A DNA stretch of 64,000 bases from a bacterium (GCA_028716385.1 JAQUPX010000001.1:532775-596774); one strand, 5' to 3'. Shown: positions 18,475 through 28,671, numbered from the stretch's first letter. Notes: generated by a model not told the origin, from the letters alone. Made by a program: numbers and translations.

Positions 18475-20964
18475 TTATTGTGAAATTATCATTTTCTGCA
18501 CTTGCTTAAAGTTATTTGCATTAAAGACAACGAAATAAACGCCTTTCCTAAGTTTGTTTTTTAATTCAATCGTATAAAGCCCTTTTTCCTGAGTCCCTTT
18601 ATAAACAGGAATAACCAATCTTCCTAGTATATCATAAACATTCAGGTTTATTGAAGCTTTTTCAGGTATCCCGTATTTTATATTTATTTTTGCTGAACCC
18701 GGGTTTGGAGTTGGTGAAAACAATGCGAATTTAATCGGGAGTGTTTTATTTTCTTCAACGGCCGGAGGATAAACAAAGAATGAATATGTTCCGCTATCAG
18801 GGTCCCTCGAGTGATTATCTGCATAGTCCATAACGGTTATATAGTATTCAATTTGGAGGCTATCTACAACCGTTTGTGGTGGAATAGTATCCGTATAAAA
18901 GCTATTAGCAAAATAACCCATAGTTTTGTATGTCCAATTAGTATCTGTGCTTGTTTTATAAGATAGAACGGGAGCGTAAACCAAAAAATTATCGGATATT
19001 TTTGTCGTTATTTCTATAAAACCGGTTGTATCTTCCAATATAGCAGTATTACTTATTACGGGCGGGATGGTATCGTACCGGATATATGCATGTCCTGAAT
19101 TATCGCAATCCACATTACCACTGCTGTCTCCCAGCCAGATATATATAAGAGTGTCTTTAGTTGTTACGGAGAGCGTATCCGACAGAAAACGCAATGTTTT
19201 AGTCGTGTCAAAATCAGACTTGGGTTTTGAATTTAATTTATAATAGTATTCTGATATTCCGCTTGAATCAAAAGGGTTTGTCCAGTTAATTATGTATGAA
19301 GTTTTAGATAAGGGTTTAACTGTAAGATTAGTTGGAGCATCAGGTGGAACCGTATCTTTAAACTCCGAGTAAAGGAATGGCTTATAAAATACTATTCCCT
19401 TTCCTGTATTGTCATAGTAATCATAAATTTTTGTTTTCATAACAGTAGTATCTGCCGTATTCCAGTAATTATAAGCGGCATTTATCCAATCACTTGCATT
19501 ATTATAAACAAAATACCCCGTAGCGTGAATGTTATTTTCTCTGATGAAAGTTTTCCCTGTATTATATATAGCAGAAGCAGTAGTATCGACTATGGAATTA
19601 AACTTAATTATTGCTGTTTCGTAATCATATATAGCGCCACCGTATTGAGCGCTATTGTTAATTATAGAATTATTTTTTATAACAGTTGTATCGCAATTAT
19701 ATATTCCGCCGCCAGATTCAGCTATATTTTCAAATATACTGTCTTTTTCTATCACAGCGAATCCGGAAGAATTGTATATGCCCCCACCTTTTTGAGCGCT
19801 GTTCCCGGATATGCCATTATTTCTACTGGTAAGCGTTTTGTAGTTGTATATCCCGCCGCCATTATAGTCGGCATTGTTGGCATATACAAAGTTACTTTCT
19901 ATTACAGCCAAGTTGTAGTTATATATTCCGCCGCCGTTTCCGTTTGTAGTATTATGAAGTATGTCATTATTAAAAACATTTATAGAATTCTCATTAGATA
20001 ATCCTCCGCCATTATACTTAGCCGTATTAAAGAATATAGAGTTATTTCTTACCGTAGCAGTTCCCGAATAGTTGTGTATTCCACCACCTATTCCGTAATT
20101 AGCAGTATTGTAAGATATGACATTATTGGTTATTTCCGCAGAGCTTTTATTGCAAATCCCGGCTCCGCTTCCCCAGTTAACAGTCGTGCTATTACTGGAA
20201 ATGGTATCATAAGTTATGAACGCAGTCCCTTCGTTAAATATAGCTCCGCCGTTATACATAGAGGTATTATGGTAAAGGGTATTACCTGTTATATAAGCGG
20301 TTCCTTTGTAATTATTCCATATCCCCCCGCCAACGGCAGTAGTATCCGTATTCGTATTGTAAGATATGGTATTGTTTGTTATAGTTGTTGTTTTACTATT
20401 GAATATGGCTCCGCCGCCATATTTAGCTGTATTATGAGATATCGTATTATTTGTTATGATTGAAGACCCGTTATTATATATTCCTCCTCCACAAAGTTCA
20501 GTAGTATTATTAGAGATAGTATTGTTTAAGATATAAACCGAATTAGAATTCATATTGCTGATTGCTGAGTTTCCTGCGTATTCTATTTTACAGTATTGCA
20601 AGGAACATTTTGCCGTTGACTTAACTAAAATATTTTCCCATCTTTTTGTGGTATCTTGAGCTGTTATCGTAATAGAATCAGTGGCCGTTCCAATCGCATA
20701 TAAATCTCCAATTATAGTTAATTGTTTAGAATCGCCTATAAGTATTTTTGTCCCGGGTTCAATATTCAGTGTTATGGAATTATCAATAGAGATATCATTT
20801 GTTATGAAGTAAGGGCTTTCGGATTTTGTCCATATTGTATTTGAGGTAATATCAGTACTCACATAAGTAGTATCTGCGAAGACATAACATCCCATATTAG
20901 CAGTGATTGTGGATATTAAAACAAGAGGAATTATTCCCGGCATAGATAATTTGATTTTAAGCAT
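18475..20964 (-). CDS. Secreted parallel beta-helix protein with T9SS sorting domain
   Basis: An 829-residue exported protein. After an N-terminal signal region (hydrophobic MPGIIPLVLISTITANMG, starting at Met8 if that ATG is used) comes a long right-handed beta-helix of ~20 short turns with recurring IxNNTISxNTAxYGGGIYN-like units, typical of pectate-lyase-fold or Pel-like polymorphic adhesins. Then a fibronectin-III-like segment (PDAPTNLTVKPLSKTSYIIN), a further Ig-like part, and a type A sorting domain (LNVYDILGRLVIPVY ... KGVYFVVFN). Its start lies 2 bp after the tig stop and its stop abuts the clpP Shine-Dalgarno, so a surface protein sits inside the tig-clpP operon. No catalytic residues for a lyase were identified. 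Confidence 0.87.
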   Translation of the reverse strand: MLKIKLSMPGIIPLVLISTITANMGCYVFADTTYVSTDITSNTIWTKSESPYFITNDISIDNSITLNIEPGTKILIGDSKQLTIIGDLYAIGTATDSITITAQDTTKRWENILVKSTAKCSLQYCKIEYAGNSAISNMNSNSVYILNNTISNNTTELCGGGIYNNGSSIITNNTISHNTAKYGGGAIFNSKTTTITNNTISYNTNTDTTAVGGGIWNNYKGTAYITGNTLYHNTSMYNGGAIFNEGTAFITYDTISSNSTTVNWGSGAGICNKSSAEITNNVISYNTANYGIGGGIHNYSGTATVRNNSIFFNTAKYNGGGLSNENSINVFNNDILHNTTNGNGGGIYNYNLAVIESNFVYANNADYNGGGIYNYKTLTSRNNGISGNSAQKGGGIYNSSGFAVIEKDSIFENIAESGGGIYNCDTTVIKNNSIINNSAQYGGAIYDYETAIIKFNSIVDTTASAIYNTGKTFIRENNIHATGYFVYNNASDWINAAYNYWNTADTTVMKTKIYDYYDNTGKGIVFYKPFLYSEFKDTVPPDAPTNLTVKPLSKTSYIINWTNPFDSSGISEYYYKLNSKPKSDFDTTKTLRFLSDTLSVTTKDTLIYIWLGDSSGNVDCDNSGHAYIRYDTIPPVISNTAILEDTTGFIEITTKISDNFLVYAPVLSYKTSTDTNWTYKTMGYFANSFYTDTIPPQTVVDSLQIEYYITVMDYADNHSRDPDSGTYSFFVYPPAVEENKTLPIKFALFSPTPNPGSAKINIKYGIPEKASINLNVYDILGRLVIPVYKGTQEKGLYTIELKNKLRKGVYFVVFNANNFKQVQKMIISQ

Positions 20965-20966
20965 AT

Positions 20967-22208
20967 TTATTCCGGGCTTATATCTGCGTTTTCTATAAGA
21001 AAACTCATTGTTTTATCTACTGTAAATTCCCACACGATTGAACTAAGGATTCCTTTCTTTTGCAAATCTTTTACAAGTTTTTCGTATCCTACTTTTTGAC
21101 CTTCTTCTGTTTCCATAAATTTTGATTTCAATTCTTCTTCTGTCATTTCAATATGTTCTATTTCGGATAGTTGTTGCAGTATCATATCTCTTTTTGCTCG
21201 CCATATAGCAATTTCTTCTAACTGACTTCTTGTCTTTTCATCTACGTTTTTACCTGCTTGTTTGAGCATTGATTCCATATAATCGGCGACGAGGGAATTC
21301 AACGGTTTGAATGGGTTGCTTTCTATCAGGGAATTGATAATCTGTGTTCTCATTCTTGAACGAGCTTCCGTTTCTTTATCTCTTGCAATGCCTTTGGTTA
21401 TATTAGTTTTTAGTTCTTCCATAGACTTAAAACCTATATTTTTTGCAAATTCCTCATCTGCCGGGGGCAATCTTTTTTCTTTTATTTCGTGAACAACGAA
21501 TGCGTATTCTACGGATTTATCTCTCAAGTTTTCATCTTTATAATCCGGCGGGTATTTAATTTTCACTGTTTTTTTATCGCCCGGGACGGTATTTCTTAAA
21601 GCATTTCTTATTTCTTCGGGAGTTTCGGGCGCATCCATCAAAACGGTATAATTAGAAACGTGATTTTTGCGATAAACGCCCTTCTCTTCCCATAATATGT
21701 CATAACTTACAATAAGCATATCTTCGCCGGATGCGGCTCTCATTGCTGTAGGTACATAAGTAGCTTTTGAGTCCATTAATTTGGACATTACCATTTCTAT
21801 TTCTTTTTCTGTAACTTCGGTAGATAATTTTTTTATTTTTATTCCTTTATAATTCTGGAGTTTCAAATCAGGCATAATTTCATAAGTTAATTTGACTTTG
21901 AGTTCTGTTGCGGGATCAAACTTTTTTTCTTCCAATCTGATATCGGATACGGGAGAGATGTTTTCTTTTTCTGCTATTCCTTTATATGTTTCCCTGATAC
22001 ATTCATTTATTGCTTCTTCCTGTATGGTAGCGCTGTATTTTGACTTTATGATATTCATAGGGACTTTACCTTTTCGGAAACCATCTAATTTTGCCGATGC
22101 CTGGTATTCGGAATAAAGCGACTCTATTTTTTTACTTACTTCTGCAGCAGGAATACTAAATTCCAGCGCTCTCTCACACTCGTTTATTTTTTTTATCTCA
22201 AATTCCAT
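20967..22208 (-). CDS. tig: Trigger factor
   Basis: Ribosome-bound chaperone for nascent chains. The open frame runs back into the tRNA-Leu gene, but ATG 22208 has AAAAGGA upstream and begins at the conserved N-terminus (MEFEIKKINECERALEFSI), giving 413 residues. The ribosome-binding signature DGFRKGKVPMNIIKSKY is near residue 40. A PPIase-like FKBP domain (about 150-235, with VSYDILWEEKGV and YAFVVHEIKEKRLP) and the helical C-terminal chaperone arms follow. tRNA-Leu lies 40 bp upstream on the same strand and is probably co-transcribed. Normally clpP/clpX follow; here a beta-helix T9SS gene intervenes. Confidence 0.94.
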   Translation of the reverse strand: MEFEIKKINECERALEFSIPAAEVSKKIESLYSEYQASAKLDGFRKGKVPMNIIKSKYSATIQEEAINECIRETYKGIAEKENISPVSDIRLEEKKFDPATELKVKLTYEIMPDLKLQNYKGIKIKKLSTEVTEKEIEMVMSKLMDSKATYVPTAMRAASGEDMLIVSYDILWEEKGVYRKNHVSNYTVLMDAPETPEEIRNALRNTVPGDKKTVKIKYPPDYKDENLRDKSVEYAFVVHEIKEKRLPPADEEFAKNIGFKSMEELKTNITKGIARDKETEARSRMRTQIINSLIESNPFKPLNSLVADYMESMLKQAGKNVDEKTRSQLEEIAIWRAKRDMILQQLSEIEHIEMTEEELKSKFMETEEGQKVGYEKLVKDLQKKGILSSIVWEFTVDKTMSFLIENADISPE

Positions 22209-22218
22209 AATATCCTTT

Positions 22219-22233
22219 TCCGCCTTGGCGGGA
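22219..22233. repeat. Palindromic element, intergenic copy (tRNA-Leu/tig)
   Basis: CCGCCTTGGCGGGA, a member of the dispersed palindrome family that also occurs inside three coding sequences (33351, 47836, 52277). Here it lies in the short leader between tRNA-Leu and tig. Confidence 0.65.
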
Positions 22234-22248
22234 CAAATCTTCTTTTTT

Positions 22249-22335
22249 TGGGCAGAGTGGGATTTGAACCCACACTCCATTTTATAGGAACCAGGTCCTA
22301 AGCCTGGCGCGTATGCCAAATTCCGCCATCTGCCC
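22249..22335 (-). tRNA. tRNA-Leu (anticodon TAG)
   Basis: An 87-nt class II tRNA. The acceptor stem GGGCAGA/TCTGCCC, the D arm, anticodon stem CCAGG/CCTGG with loop CTTAGGA (anticodon TAG), a short variable arm, and the T arm with GTTCAAATC are all visible. The discriminator base is A, as expected for leucine. CCA is not encoded. Confidence 0.95.
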
Positions 22336-22458
22336 CTTAATTGTTAAATTAAGGTATTAGTATCCTGTTTTATATCATATTGTTTAATTATGTCAAGGTA
22401 ATTGTATTTGTAATAGAAAAAATAGAAAAATTATAAATTATATCATACAAAGCGTTCG

Positions 22459-23775
22459 TTAACCTTTTTTTCTTTTTTCCATTCTCTGCTTTATTTCTTG
22501 TTCAAAGGCTATATCGGAAGGAATAAAATAATGACTGTTTTTTAGTTTGTCCGGCAAATAGGTTTCATTTTTTAACTCCCCTTCTTTATGGCTATGAGGA
22601 TATTTATAATTCTTGCCATATCCTAAACCTTCCATAAGTGAAGTTACGGGATTTCTTAAATGCAAAGGGACAGGAAGCGAACCGTATTTCTTTACGTCGT
22701 TCATAGCATTGCCATAAGATACCAATGCAGAGTTGCTTTTTGGCGCAGTCGCAAGATAAATTACAGTCTGGGAAAGAGGCAAGTATCCTTCCGGCAGCCC
22801 GACAAACTCAATTGCAGACCTGCAGGCGGATGCCAATATTAAAGCTTGCGGGTCGGCGTTTCCTATGTCTTCGGCGGCAAAAATTACCATCCGTCTTACG
22901 ATAAATAACGGGTCTTCCCCGCTCTCTATCATTCGCGCAAGCCAGTATAATGCCGCGTCCGGGTCACTCCCGCGCATACTTTTTATAAAAGCCGAAATTA
23001 TGTTGTAATGTTCTTCTCCTTTTTTGTCATATAAAAGTGGACAGTGTTCAGTTGCGGATTTTATTGTTTCCAGAGTTAATTCACGAACATTGTCTTTGGG
23101 TTTGGTCGTAAAAACTGCCGACTCGAGAATGTTCAAAGCGGTTCGCGCATCTCCATCGCTCATTCCGGCAAGATATTCTTTGACTTCGGCAGATATTTTG
23201 ACATTAAATTTTTTAAGTCCGGTTTCCAGTTCTATTGCGCGGTCAATTATTTTTATTATGTCGTTTTCATCGAGAGACTTGAACACGTATACAGTAGCCC
23301 GTGAAAGCAAGGGAGCAATTATAGAGAAGGAAGGGTTTTCGGTCGTGCTACCAATCAAAATAATCGTGCCATCTTCCACGTGGGGGAGAAACGCGTCCTG
23401 TTGAGCCTTGTTAAACCTGTGAATTTCGTCAACGAATAATATTGTCCTTTTGCCTCTTGCTCTTGAAATTTTAGTTTCTTCTGCTATTCTACGGACATCG
23501 TTTACTCCCGAAAGAACCGCGCTGAACTCTTTGAACTCGTAGTTTTTTATACACGCGATGAGTCTTGCGAGGGTTGTTTTTCCCGTTCCGGGCGGTCCCC
23601 AGAATATCATACTATGGACTTCGCCCGTTTCTATGACTTTTCGTATGTGTCCGTTCTCCCCGACAAGCCCGGACTGTCCTGTGAATTCTTCAAGGTTCTG
23701 CGGGCGTATCCTTTCGGCGAGAGGTTTGTTAATGGGTTTATTTCCGTCTTGAGAAATATTATCAAAGAGTTCCAT
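22459..23775 (-). CDS. rarA: Replication-associated recombination protein A (AAA+ ATPase)
   Basis: A 438-residue member of the RarA/MgsA/WRNIP1 family, a clamp-loader-like ATPase acting at stalled replication forks. Features: N-terminal LAERIRPQNLEEFTGQ, Walker A GPPGTGKTT (60-68), Walker B ILFVDEIHRF (Asp116-Glu117), sensor 1 GSTTENPSF, then the family C-terminal domain with SMRGSDPDAALYWLARM and ASACRSAIEFVGLPEG. Length is typical. The region before ATG 23775 is a run of C on this strand with no Shine-Dalgarno. The T9SS gene upstream ends 16 bp away, so translation may depend on coupling. Confidence 0.96.
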   Translation of the reverse strand: MELFDNISQDGNKPINKPLAERIRPQNLEEFTGQSGLVGENGHIRKVIETGEVHSMIFWGPPGTGKTTLARLIACIKNYEFKEFSAVLSGVNDVRRIAEETKISRARGKRTILFVDEIHRFNKAQQDAFLPHVEDGTIILIGSTTENPSFSIIAPLLSRATVYVFKSLDENDIIKIIDRAIELETGLKKFNVKISAEVKEYLAGMSDGDARTALNILESAVFTTKPKDNVRELTLETIKSATEHCPLLYDKKGEEHYNIISAFIKSMRGSDPDAALYWLARMIESGEDPLFIVRRMVIFAAEDIGNADPQALILASACRSAIEFVGLPEGYLPLSQTVIYLATAPKSNSALVSYGNAMNDVKKYGSLPVPLHLRNPVTSLMEGLGYGKNYKYPHSHKEGELKNETYLPDKLKNSHYFIPSDIAFEQEIKQRMEKRKKG

Positions 23776-23791
23776 TAATGGGGGGGAAAGA

Positions 23792-26773
23792 TTACTTCAA
23801 GAAAACTATTTTTTGTGTAAGTGTTTGATTGTTAAGAATCAATTTGCATATATACATACCTGCGTTTACTTTATGCGAGCGGTTATCTTTGCCATCCCAT
23901 AATGCCGTATATGTACCAGCTTGTTTGGTTGTGTTCATAAGCGTTCTTACGAGTTGCCCGCTTACATTGTATATTTTTATGGATACCGGAGAATTGGAAA
24001 CTACGGGTTGAGACTTTTGGGCGGAAGATTTAAGGGTAAGAGATTTAAGTTCGGATTTCTTAAACCCTCCCGTAAGAAGCACAGTTTTTTTGCATTTTCT
24101 GTCGCTTGCGTCCTTAATCAAATTAGAATTCGGGAAAATAGTATCTCCCAGAGATATTGAAGGATTTGTTTTTGAGGAGTAAGTTAATGGATTTGGTTGA
24201 GAGTTTTTGTTATTGGACATTGCAAGTCCCGGCACAGTAAAATATATGGATGCTTGAGAAGAAGAAGGATTCGGAAACACTGATAAGTTAGCATTATACG
24301 AAATAAGATTCTCTTCTATTGCCTGTTTTGTAAAAGATATGAAAAGCAGGGTATATTTAACTCCCATTGAATCCTGTTGTTCAATCGCCTGAGCGGAGCA
24401 ACTAAGACTTTCGGGAGGGGTGGAATACCATGTATGCTGGGTACCCCTTCTGAGGGTTAAAACAGTATCCAGCCCTCTTGTTTGGTTTAATAAATCCCAT
24501 TGAACATCTTTTATAAGTTTATTAAAATAAATAAGGATATAATCCCCGTTCCCTATTCCGGTTTCTTGCGGGTTGCCTTCATAGGCAATTGCGCTGTCAG
24601 GGGTAGGTCCGTATTGTCCAAAAGTCCCTTTGATTACACAGGGAGAAATTACGGAACCTTTACTAAATTTGTCTTTTATGGTAACGGAATCGGGGAATAC
24701 CGTATCTCCGACGGAAATGGTTGGCCTGAGACTATCTGTTTTTAAGCTGCAAGCCAGGGTAAACCCAAGAGAATCCCATACACAGGTATCTATATGCGCT
24801 TTTGCGTCCAGCCACGAATGATTTCTTAAATGTAGGATATTGTTTATATTAGTTGAAGTAATGATTGGTTTATTTGTGCGTTTGGAAAAATAAAGAGTTA
24901 AGTAATCGTCGGAGTCAATGTATTCAAGAGAATCCTGCCCATCGGATGCAACGGTAGAATCAATCAGTGGCGCAAAAGTTCCCGTAATAATACAAGGGGA
25001 GACGCATTGATTCCCGGATTTATCCGTTAAACTATCAATTTGAGATTTACGAGGGAGAACAGTATCTCCTATCATAACCTGTGAAGTATCGCTTAAAGTA
25101 ATGGTAAGATTTTTGTATGCCGTATCCCATATCGCAGAAGAAATTCTCCACGTATGTTCGTTGCTTAATTTAAGTATGGAATCAATATTTGAGTTATTTA
25201 TGACAAGGGTATTTATTCGCTCATCAAAAGAAAGAGTAACTTTATCATTTGGAATAAAAGAATTTGGCGGAATATAAATCTCATCACCGGTAGCAGATAC
25301 GCTGGCAAGTAAAGGACTTGCCGTATCAGCGAAAGAATATGTTGTGTTGATGTTATGGAGAACAGGAGCGATGAATGGGGGGGAAGCAAGGAAGTCTATT
25401 CTATATTGAATAAACTGGTCATTGTTATCTACGGATGGGACAGTAGATAACAACTGTCCGCTTGTGCAGGGGGGGCAACTTGTCCATGGAAGAGTATCGC
25501 TAAAGCTAATAGTATCCTGAAAACTTCTAATTTTTACAACAATATCCTGCCCGTTATTTTCCGCGTTCCATTCGATGGTATTATAAAATCTTGTGGAGTT
25601 TTTGTTGCTTTCTCCTGTATTATATACAGAAGATATAAGGCTTCCTTCGGAAGCATATTTTGCCAATTTAAATATTGTCCCGTTGTGGTCAGTTCCAACC
25701 AGAAGGCATTGATTATTTGTTAGCATCAATGACAGGATTTTTCCCTGACAAAGAGTTCCGCCTATTTGTACCCAGCTATTTCCTTTATCCGGAGAATAAA
25801 AGACTCGCGCGCTATCATCCATGCAGGATACGCCTGCGTAAAGAGTTCCAAGGGAATCGCAAATCAATCTAACTTCACGGGCATTTGGGATGGGTGTGGT
25901 GGTATCGTGAGTGTTCCAACCGTCTTTAGTTGTAAAGATTTTGCCGTTATCCCCTGTGCCTGCGTAAATCGTGCTATCAGGAGCCTCTATTAGTGAGAAA
26001 ACGGATTTTTGAGTAGTAGCAAATACGGCAGTCCAGTTAGTCCCATTATCTGTAGATTTTAATATCAGTCCAAGATTTCCACCTGAACCGGAATATACAT
26101 TTCCATCAGAAGATTTAAGCAAAGAAATTATTCTGTTGTCCGGCATAGAAATGGGGGATGCCCAGTTAACCCCATTATCTGTAGAGCGTAATATACAAGC
26201 ATTCGCATCTCCACCGCCAGCAAGTATGGTATCAGAAAATGCAATAATTGAATATATAGGTATATATGTCCCCGTTGACCATAAAGCTCCGGGCCAATAC
26301 TCTTGACCAAATGTAGCAACTTTCGAAATATACGAGCCATTAGAGTAATCATTCATGCCTACTAATAAAAACCCTTCGGTATCCCATAGTAGTGACAATG
26401 AATTCATATAGTTTGTGCTAACACTTGGCATCTTCCATCCCATAATCCAAGTTTCTCCATTATTTGAGCTCATCCATATATCTATTCCGGTATTTCCTCC
26501 TCCCGCAAAAATGAAATCCGTGTCTCCTCTAACTCCTTCAACTATACTTCTTATTTCAGTCCCCTCTGGTAAAGGAACTGCCTTTAAAGTGTCTTCCTTG
26601 TACAACGAAATACCATTATTCCCTTCAATATTATTTGCTGACCAGTATTTTGTGGAGTCTGTCCAAATAAGTTGAGAATCTCCGTTACTCCAGTCATTTT
26701 GAAACCAGGAGTTAGCTTGAATATTTGAGAAATGGAATAAAAATATTATCCCTACTATAAGTCTGGTTACCAT
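23792..26773 (-). CDS. Secreted BNR/Asp-box repeat protein with T9SS sorting domain
   Basis: A large exported protein of about 993 residues. The frame reaches back to 26926, but ATG 26773 opens a good signal peptide (MVTRLIVGIIFLFHFSNIQA) and a TTGACT-type promoter element lies at 26839-26834 inside the longer version, so the short form is preferred. The N-terminal half has several Asp-box (BNR) motifs (SxDxGxxW: SSNNGETW, STDNGVNW, STDNGTNW, SPDKGNSW) of a sortilin/sialidase-like propeller. Then about three ~100-residue Ig-like repeats sharing VIxGTF, DYxxLYF and SVGDTVFP phrases. The end is a FlgD-like sorting domain (IKIYNVSGQLVRTLM ... AGMYICKL). No sialidase arginine triad was recognised. 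Confidence 0.84.
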   Translation of the reverse strand: MVTRLIVGIIFLFHFSNIQANSWFQNDWSNGDSQLIWTDSTKYWSANNIEGNNGISLYKEDTLKAVPLPEGTEIRSIVEGVRGDTDFIFAGGGNTGIDIWMSSNNGETWIMGWKMPSVSTNYMNSLSLLWDTEGFLLVGMNDYSNGSYISKVATFGQEYWPGALWSTGTYIPIYSIIAFSDTILAGGGDANACILRSTDNGVNWASPISMPDNRIISLLKSSDGNVYSGSGGNLGLILKSTDNGTNWTAVFATTQKSVFSLIEAPDSTIYAGTGDNGKIFTTKDGWNTHDTTTPIPNAREVRLICDSLGTLYAGVSCMDDSARVFYSPDKGNSWVQIGGTLCQGKILSLMLTNNQCLLVGTDHNGTIFKLAKYASEGSLISSVYNTGESNKNSTRFYNTIEWNAENNGQDIVVKIRSFQDTISFSDTLPWTSCPPCTSGQLLSTVPSVDNNDQFIQYRIDFLASPPFIAPVLHNINTTYSFADTASPLLASVSATGDEIYIPPNSFIPNDKVTLSFDERINTLVINNSNIDSILKLSNEHTWRISSAIWDTAYKNLTITLSDTSQVMIGDTVLPRKSQIDSLTDKSGNQCVSPCIITGTFAPLIDSTVASDGQDSLEYIDSDDYLTLYFSKRTNKPIITSTNINNILHLRNHSWLDAKAHIDTCVWDSLGFTLACSLKTDSLRPTISVGDTVFPDSVTIKDKFSKGSVISPCVIKGTFGQYGPTPDSAIAYEGNPQETGIGNGDYILIYFNKLIKDVQWDLLNQTRGLDTVLTLRRGTQHTWYSTPPESLSCSAQAIEQQDSMGVKYTLLFISFTKQAIEENLISYNANLSVFPNPSSSQASIYFTVPGLAMSNNKNSQPNPLTYSSKTNPSISLGDTIFPNSNLIKDASDRKCKKTVLLTGGFKKSELKSLTLKSSAQKSQPVVSNSPVSIKIYNVSGQLVRTLMNTTKQAGTYTALWDGKDNRSHKVNAGMYICKLILNNQTLTQKIVFLK

Positions 26774-27258
26774 TTTAATTAAACAATTCCTATCAATTCC
26801 TTTCAATATTATCTTTAACAATAAAACACAAATAGTCAAGAATATTTTATTTAGCATAATCATTTTACTTTTACGTATACTAAATCCCATTAAATTTTTG
26901 GTTCTTTGCTGTTTTTCGTCAGGCAATAAAGCATATTATGTCTTTACATAATTATATTAAACTTGTTACCGAAAATCTGAGGTAGTGCACTTGGACGGAT
27001 TATTAACATTTTTAAAATAAAAAGGAAAATCTTGACAAAATGCCACTTTCAAATCATTTTTTGAATAGTGGATGAATTATTAGTATGTGTAGGTGGTTAT
27101 AATCAGATACAAAACTCAGGAGTTTAAACTACAAAACCACCTGTTCAGTATTTACAAAGCCCGGAGCATAGCGTGGGGAAAGATGAAAAAAATATACTAC
27201 TAAGGTGTTATCAATTTGATTACTGACTGGTATAGGGAAAGCTTTATCAAGCAGAAAA
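26774..27258. other. Divergent intergenic region before the glycan cluster
   Basis: No gene was recognised. The left part is the likely leader and promoter of the BNR protein (minus strand). On the + side TTGACA lies at 27032-27037 without a good -10. A long-range inverted repeat pairs AGGTGGTT (27091-27098) with AACCACCT (27135-27142), with AGTTTAAACT inside the loop; its role is unclear. Confidence 0.4.
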
Positions 27259-28671
27259 ATGAATAAAATAGTATTTGTGTATCCGCCTGTAGTTTTAGAA
27301 GGAAGATATAAAGAAATTGCTACAGGAAGAGAAGTCCAGCCTCAAGGATTATATTCTTTAGCTGCCGTTGTCCGTCAACATCAATTCGAACCGTATATAC
27401 TGGATGCAAGAATATTAGGAATGAACATTGATAAGACAGTTAATGCTATCATTGATAGGAATCCCCAATATGTGGGTATTACTGCGATGACTATGTCTAT
27501 CAACTCTGCTGCAAAAATAGCGAATGGTATAAAGAGGGAAAACCCTGAGATTACTATTATTATTGGAGGCCCTCACATTTCTGCTTTGCCAGAGGAAACA
27601 ATGCAAGAATTTCCATGCTTTGATGTTGGAGTAATTGGCGAAGGAGAGATAACAATAGTAGAACTGTTGCAAGCAATAGAAAATAAAAAAAGGTTAAATG
27701 AAATCAATGGTCTTATTTTTCGAGAGGAGAATAGAATAATTAAAACTCAAGCTCGTTCCTATATAAAAGATTTAGACATATTGCCATTACCAGCATGGGA
27801 TATGACTCCTGAACTAACCAAATTATATAGACAATCAGTTTCGAGGATAAACAAAGTTCCGGCAGTTTCTATAACAGTTTCGCGAGGTTGTCCTAATAAA
27901 TGTACATTCTGCGCAAGAAATGTTTTTGGGAATACAAGTCGAATTCATAGTGTTGAATACATTATGGAAATAATTAAGTATTTGAGGGATAATTATAAGA
28001 TAAGAAGCGTTGCTTTTGAGGATGAAAACCTGCTGGTTCATAAAAGTATATTTTACAGTTTATGTGAAACAATAATACGAGAACGAATAAATATTAGCTG
28101 GTCTTGCGCAAGCCGTGTCGATACTGTTGATAAAGAGATTCTTGCTTTAATGAAAAGAGCGGATTGTTGGTCAATTTCGTACGGGATAGAAAGTGGTTGT
28201 CAAAGAATATTAGATTTGGAAAAAAAGAGAATAACATTAGAACAGGTTAGACAAGCGGTTCAGTGGACGAAAGAAGCCGGAATAAACTCTAAGGGATATT
28301 TTATAATAGGACACCCTGCCGAGACAAAACAGAGCATTAAAGAGACGATAACTTTTGCTAAAACAATTGGATTGGATGATTTTCAGATGTCCTTTATGAT
28401 ACCTTTCCCCGGCACGGATCTTTATAAAACTGCAAAACAATATGGGAATTTCTCTCCTGAGTGGAGTAAAATGAATATATGGACACCTGTGTTTATCCCA
28501 TATGGTTTAACACAAAAAGATCTTAACTATTATTCCAAGAAAGCTTTTAGAGGATTTTACTTTAGACCTCAGATAATCTGGAGTTTTCTAAGAAGAGCTT
28601 TGGACGTAAGATACATTGTAGATTATGTTAGGGATGGTTTTAGAGTTTTCCAATTTTTGTTGCGGAAATGA
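27259..28671 (+). CDS. B12-binding-domain radical SAM protein
   Basis: A 470-residue enzyme with an N-terminal cobalamin-binding fold (~1-150: VYPPVVLEGRYKE, GGPHISALPEETM, GEGEITIVELL) and a radical SAM core with the 4Fe-4S motif CPNKCTFC (about residues 215-222). Further core elements are AFEDENLLV, SYGIESGCQRILDLEKKR and GYFIIGHPAET. This class includes BchE, HpnP/HpnR and various methyltransferases and cyclases. The substrate cannot be told from the sequence; a place at the head of a glycosyltransferase cluster suggests modification of a lipid or sugar. Its base composition looks AT-richer than housekeeping neighbours. The Shine-Dalgarno before ATG 27259 is poor. Confidence 0.9.
   Translation: MNKIVFVYPPVVLEGRYKEIATGREVQPQGLYSLAAVVRQHQFEPYILDARILGMNIDKTVNAIIDRNPQYVGITAMTMSINSAAKIANGIKRENPEITIIIGGPHISALPEETMQEFPCFDVGVIGEGEITIVELLQAIENKKRLNEINGLIFREENRIIKTQARSYIKDLDILPLPAWDMTPELTKLYRQSVSRINKVPAVSITVSRGCPNKCTFCARNVFGNTSRIHSVEYIMEIIKYLRDNYKIRSVAFEDENLLVHKSIFYSLCETIIRERINISWSCASRVDTVDKEILALMKRADCWSISYGIESGCQRILDLEKKRITLEQVRQAVQWTKEAGINSKGYFIIGHPAETKQSIKETITFAKTIGLDDFQMSFMIPFPGTDLYKTAKQYGNFSPEWSKMNIWTPVFIPYGLTQKDLNYYSKKAFRGFYFRPQIIWSFLRRALDVRYIVDYVRDGFRVFQFLLRK

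Noticed and set aside
22209..22319. N-terminal extension of trigger factor by 37 codons
   Set aside because: The extension is the translation of the tRNA-Leu gene and its spacer; ATG 22208 has a Shine-Dalgarno and the conserved N-terminus.
26774..26926. 51-codon N-terminal extension of the BNR protein
   Set aside because: A clear signal peptide starts at 26773 and a promoter-like element lies within the extension.
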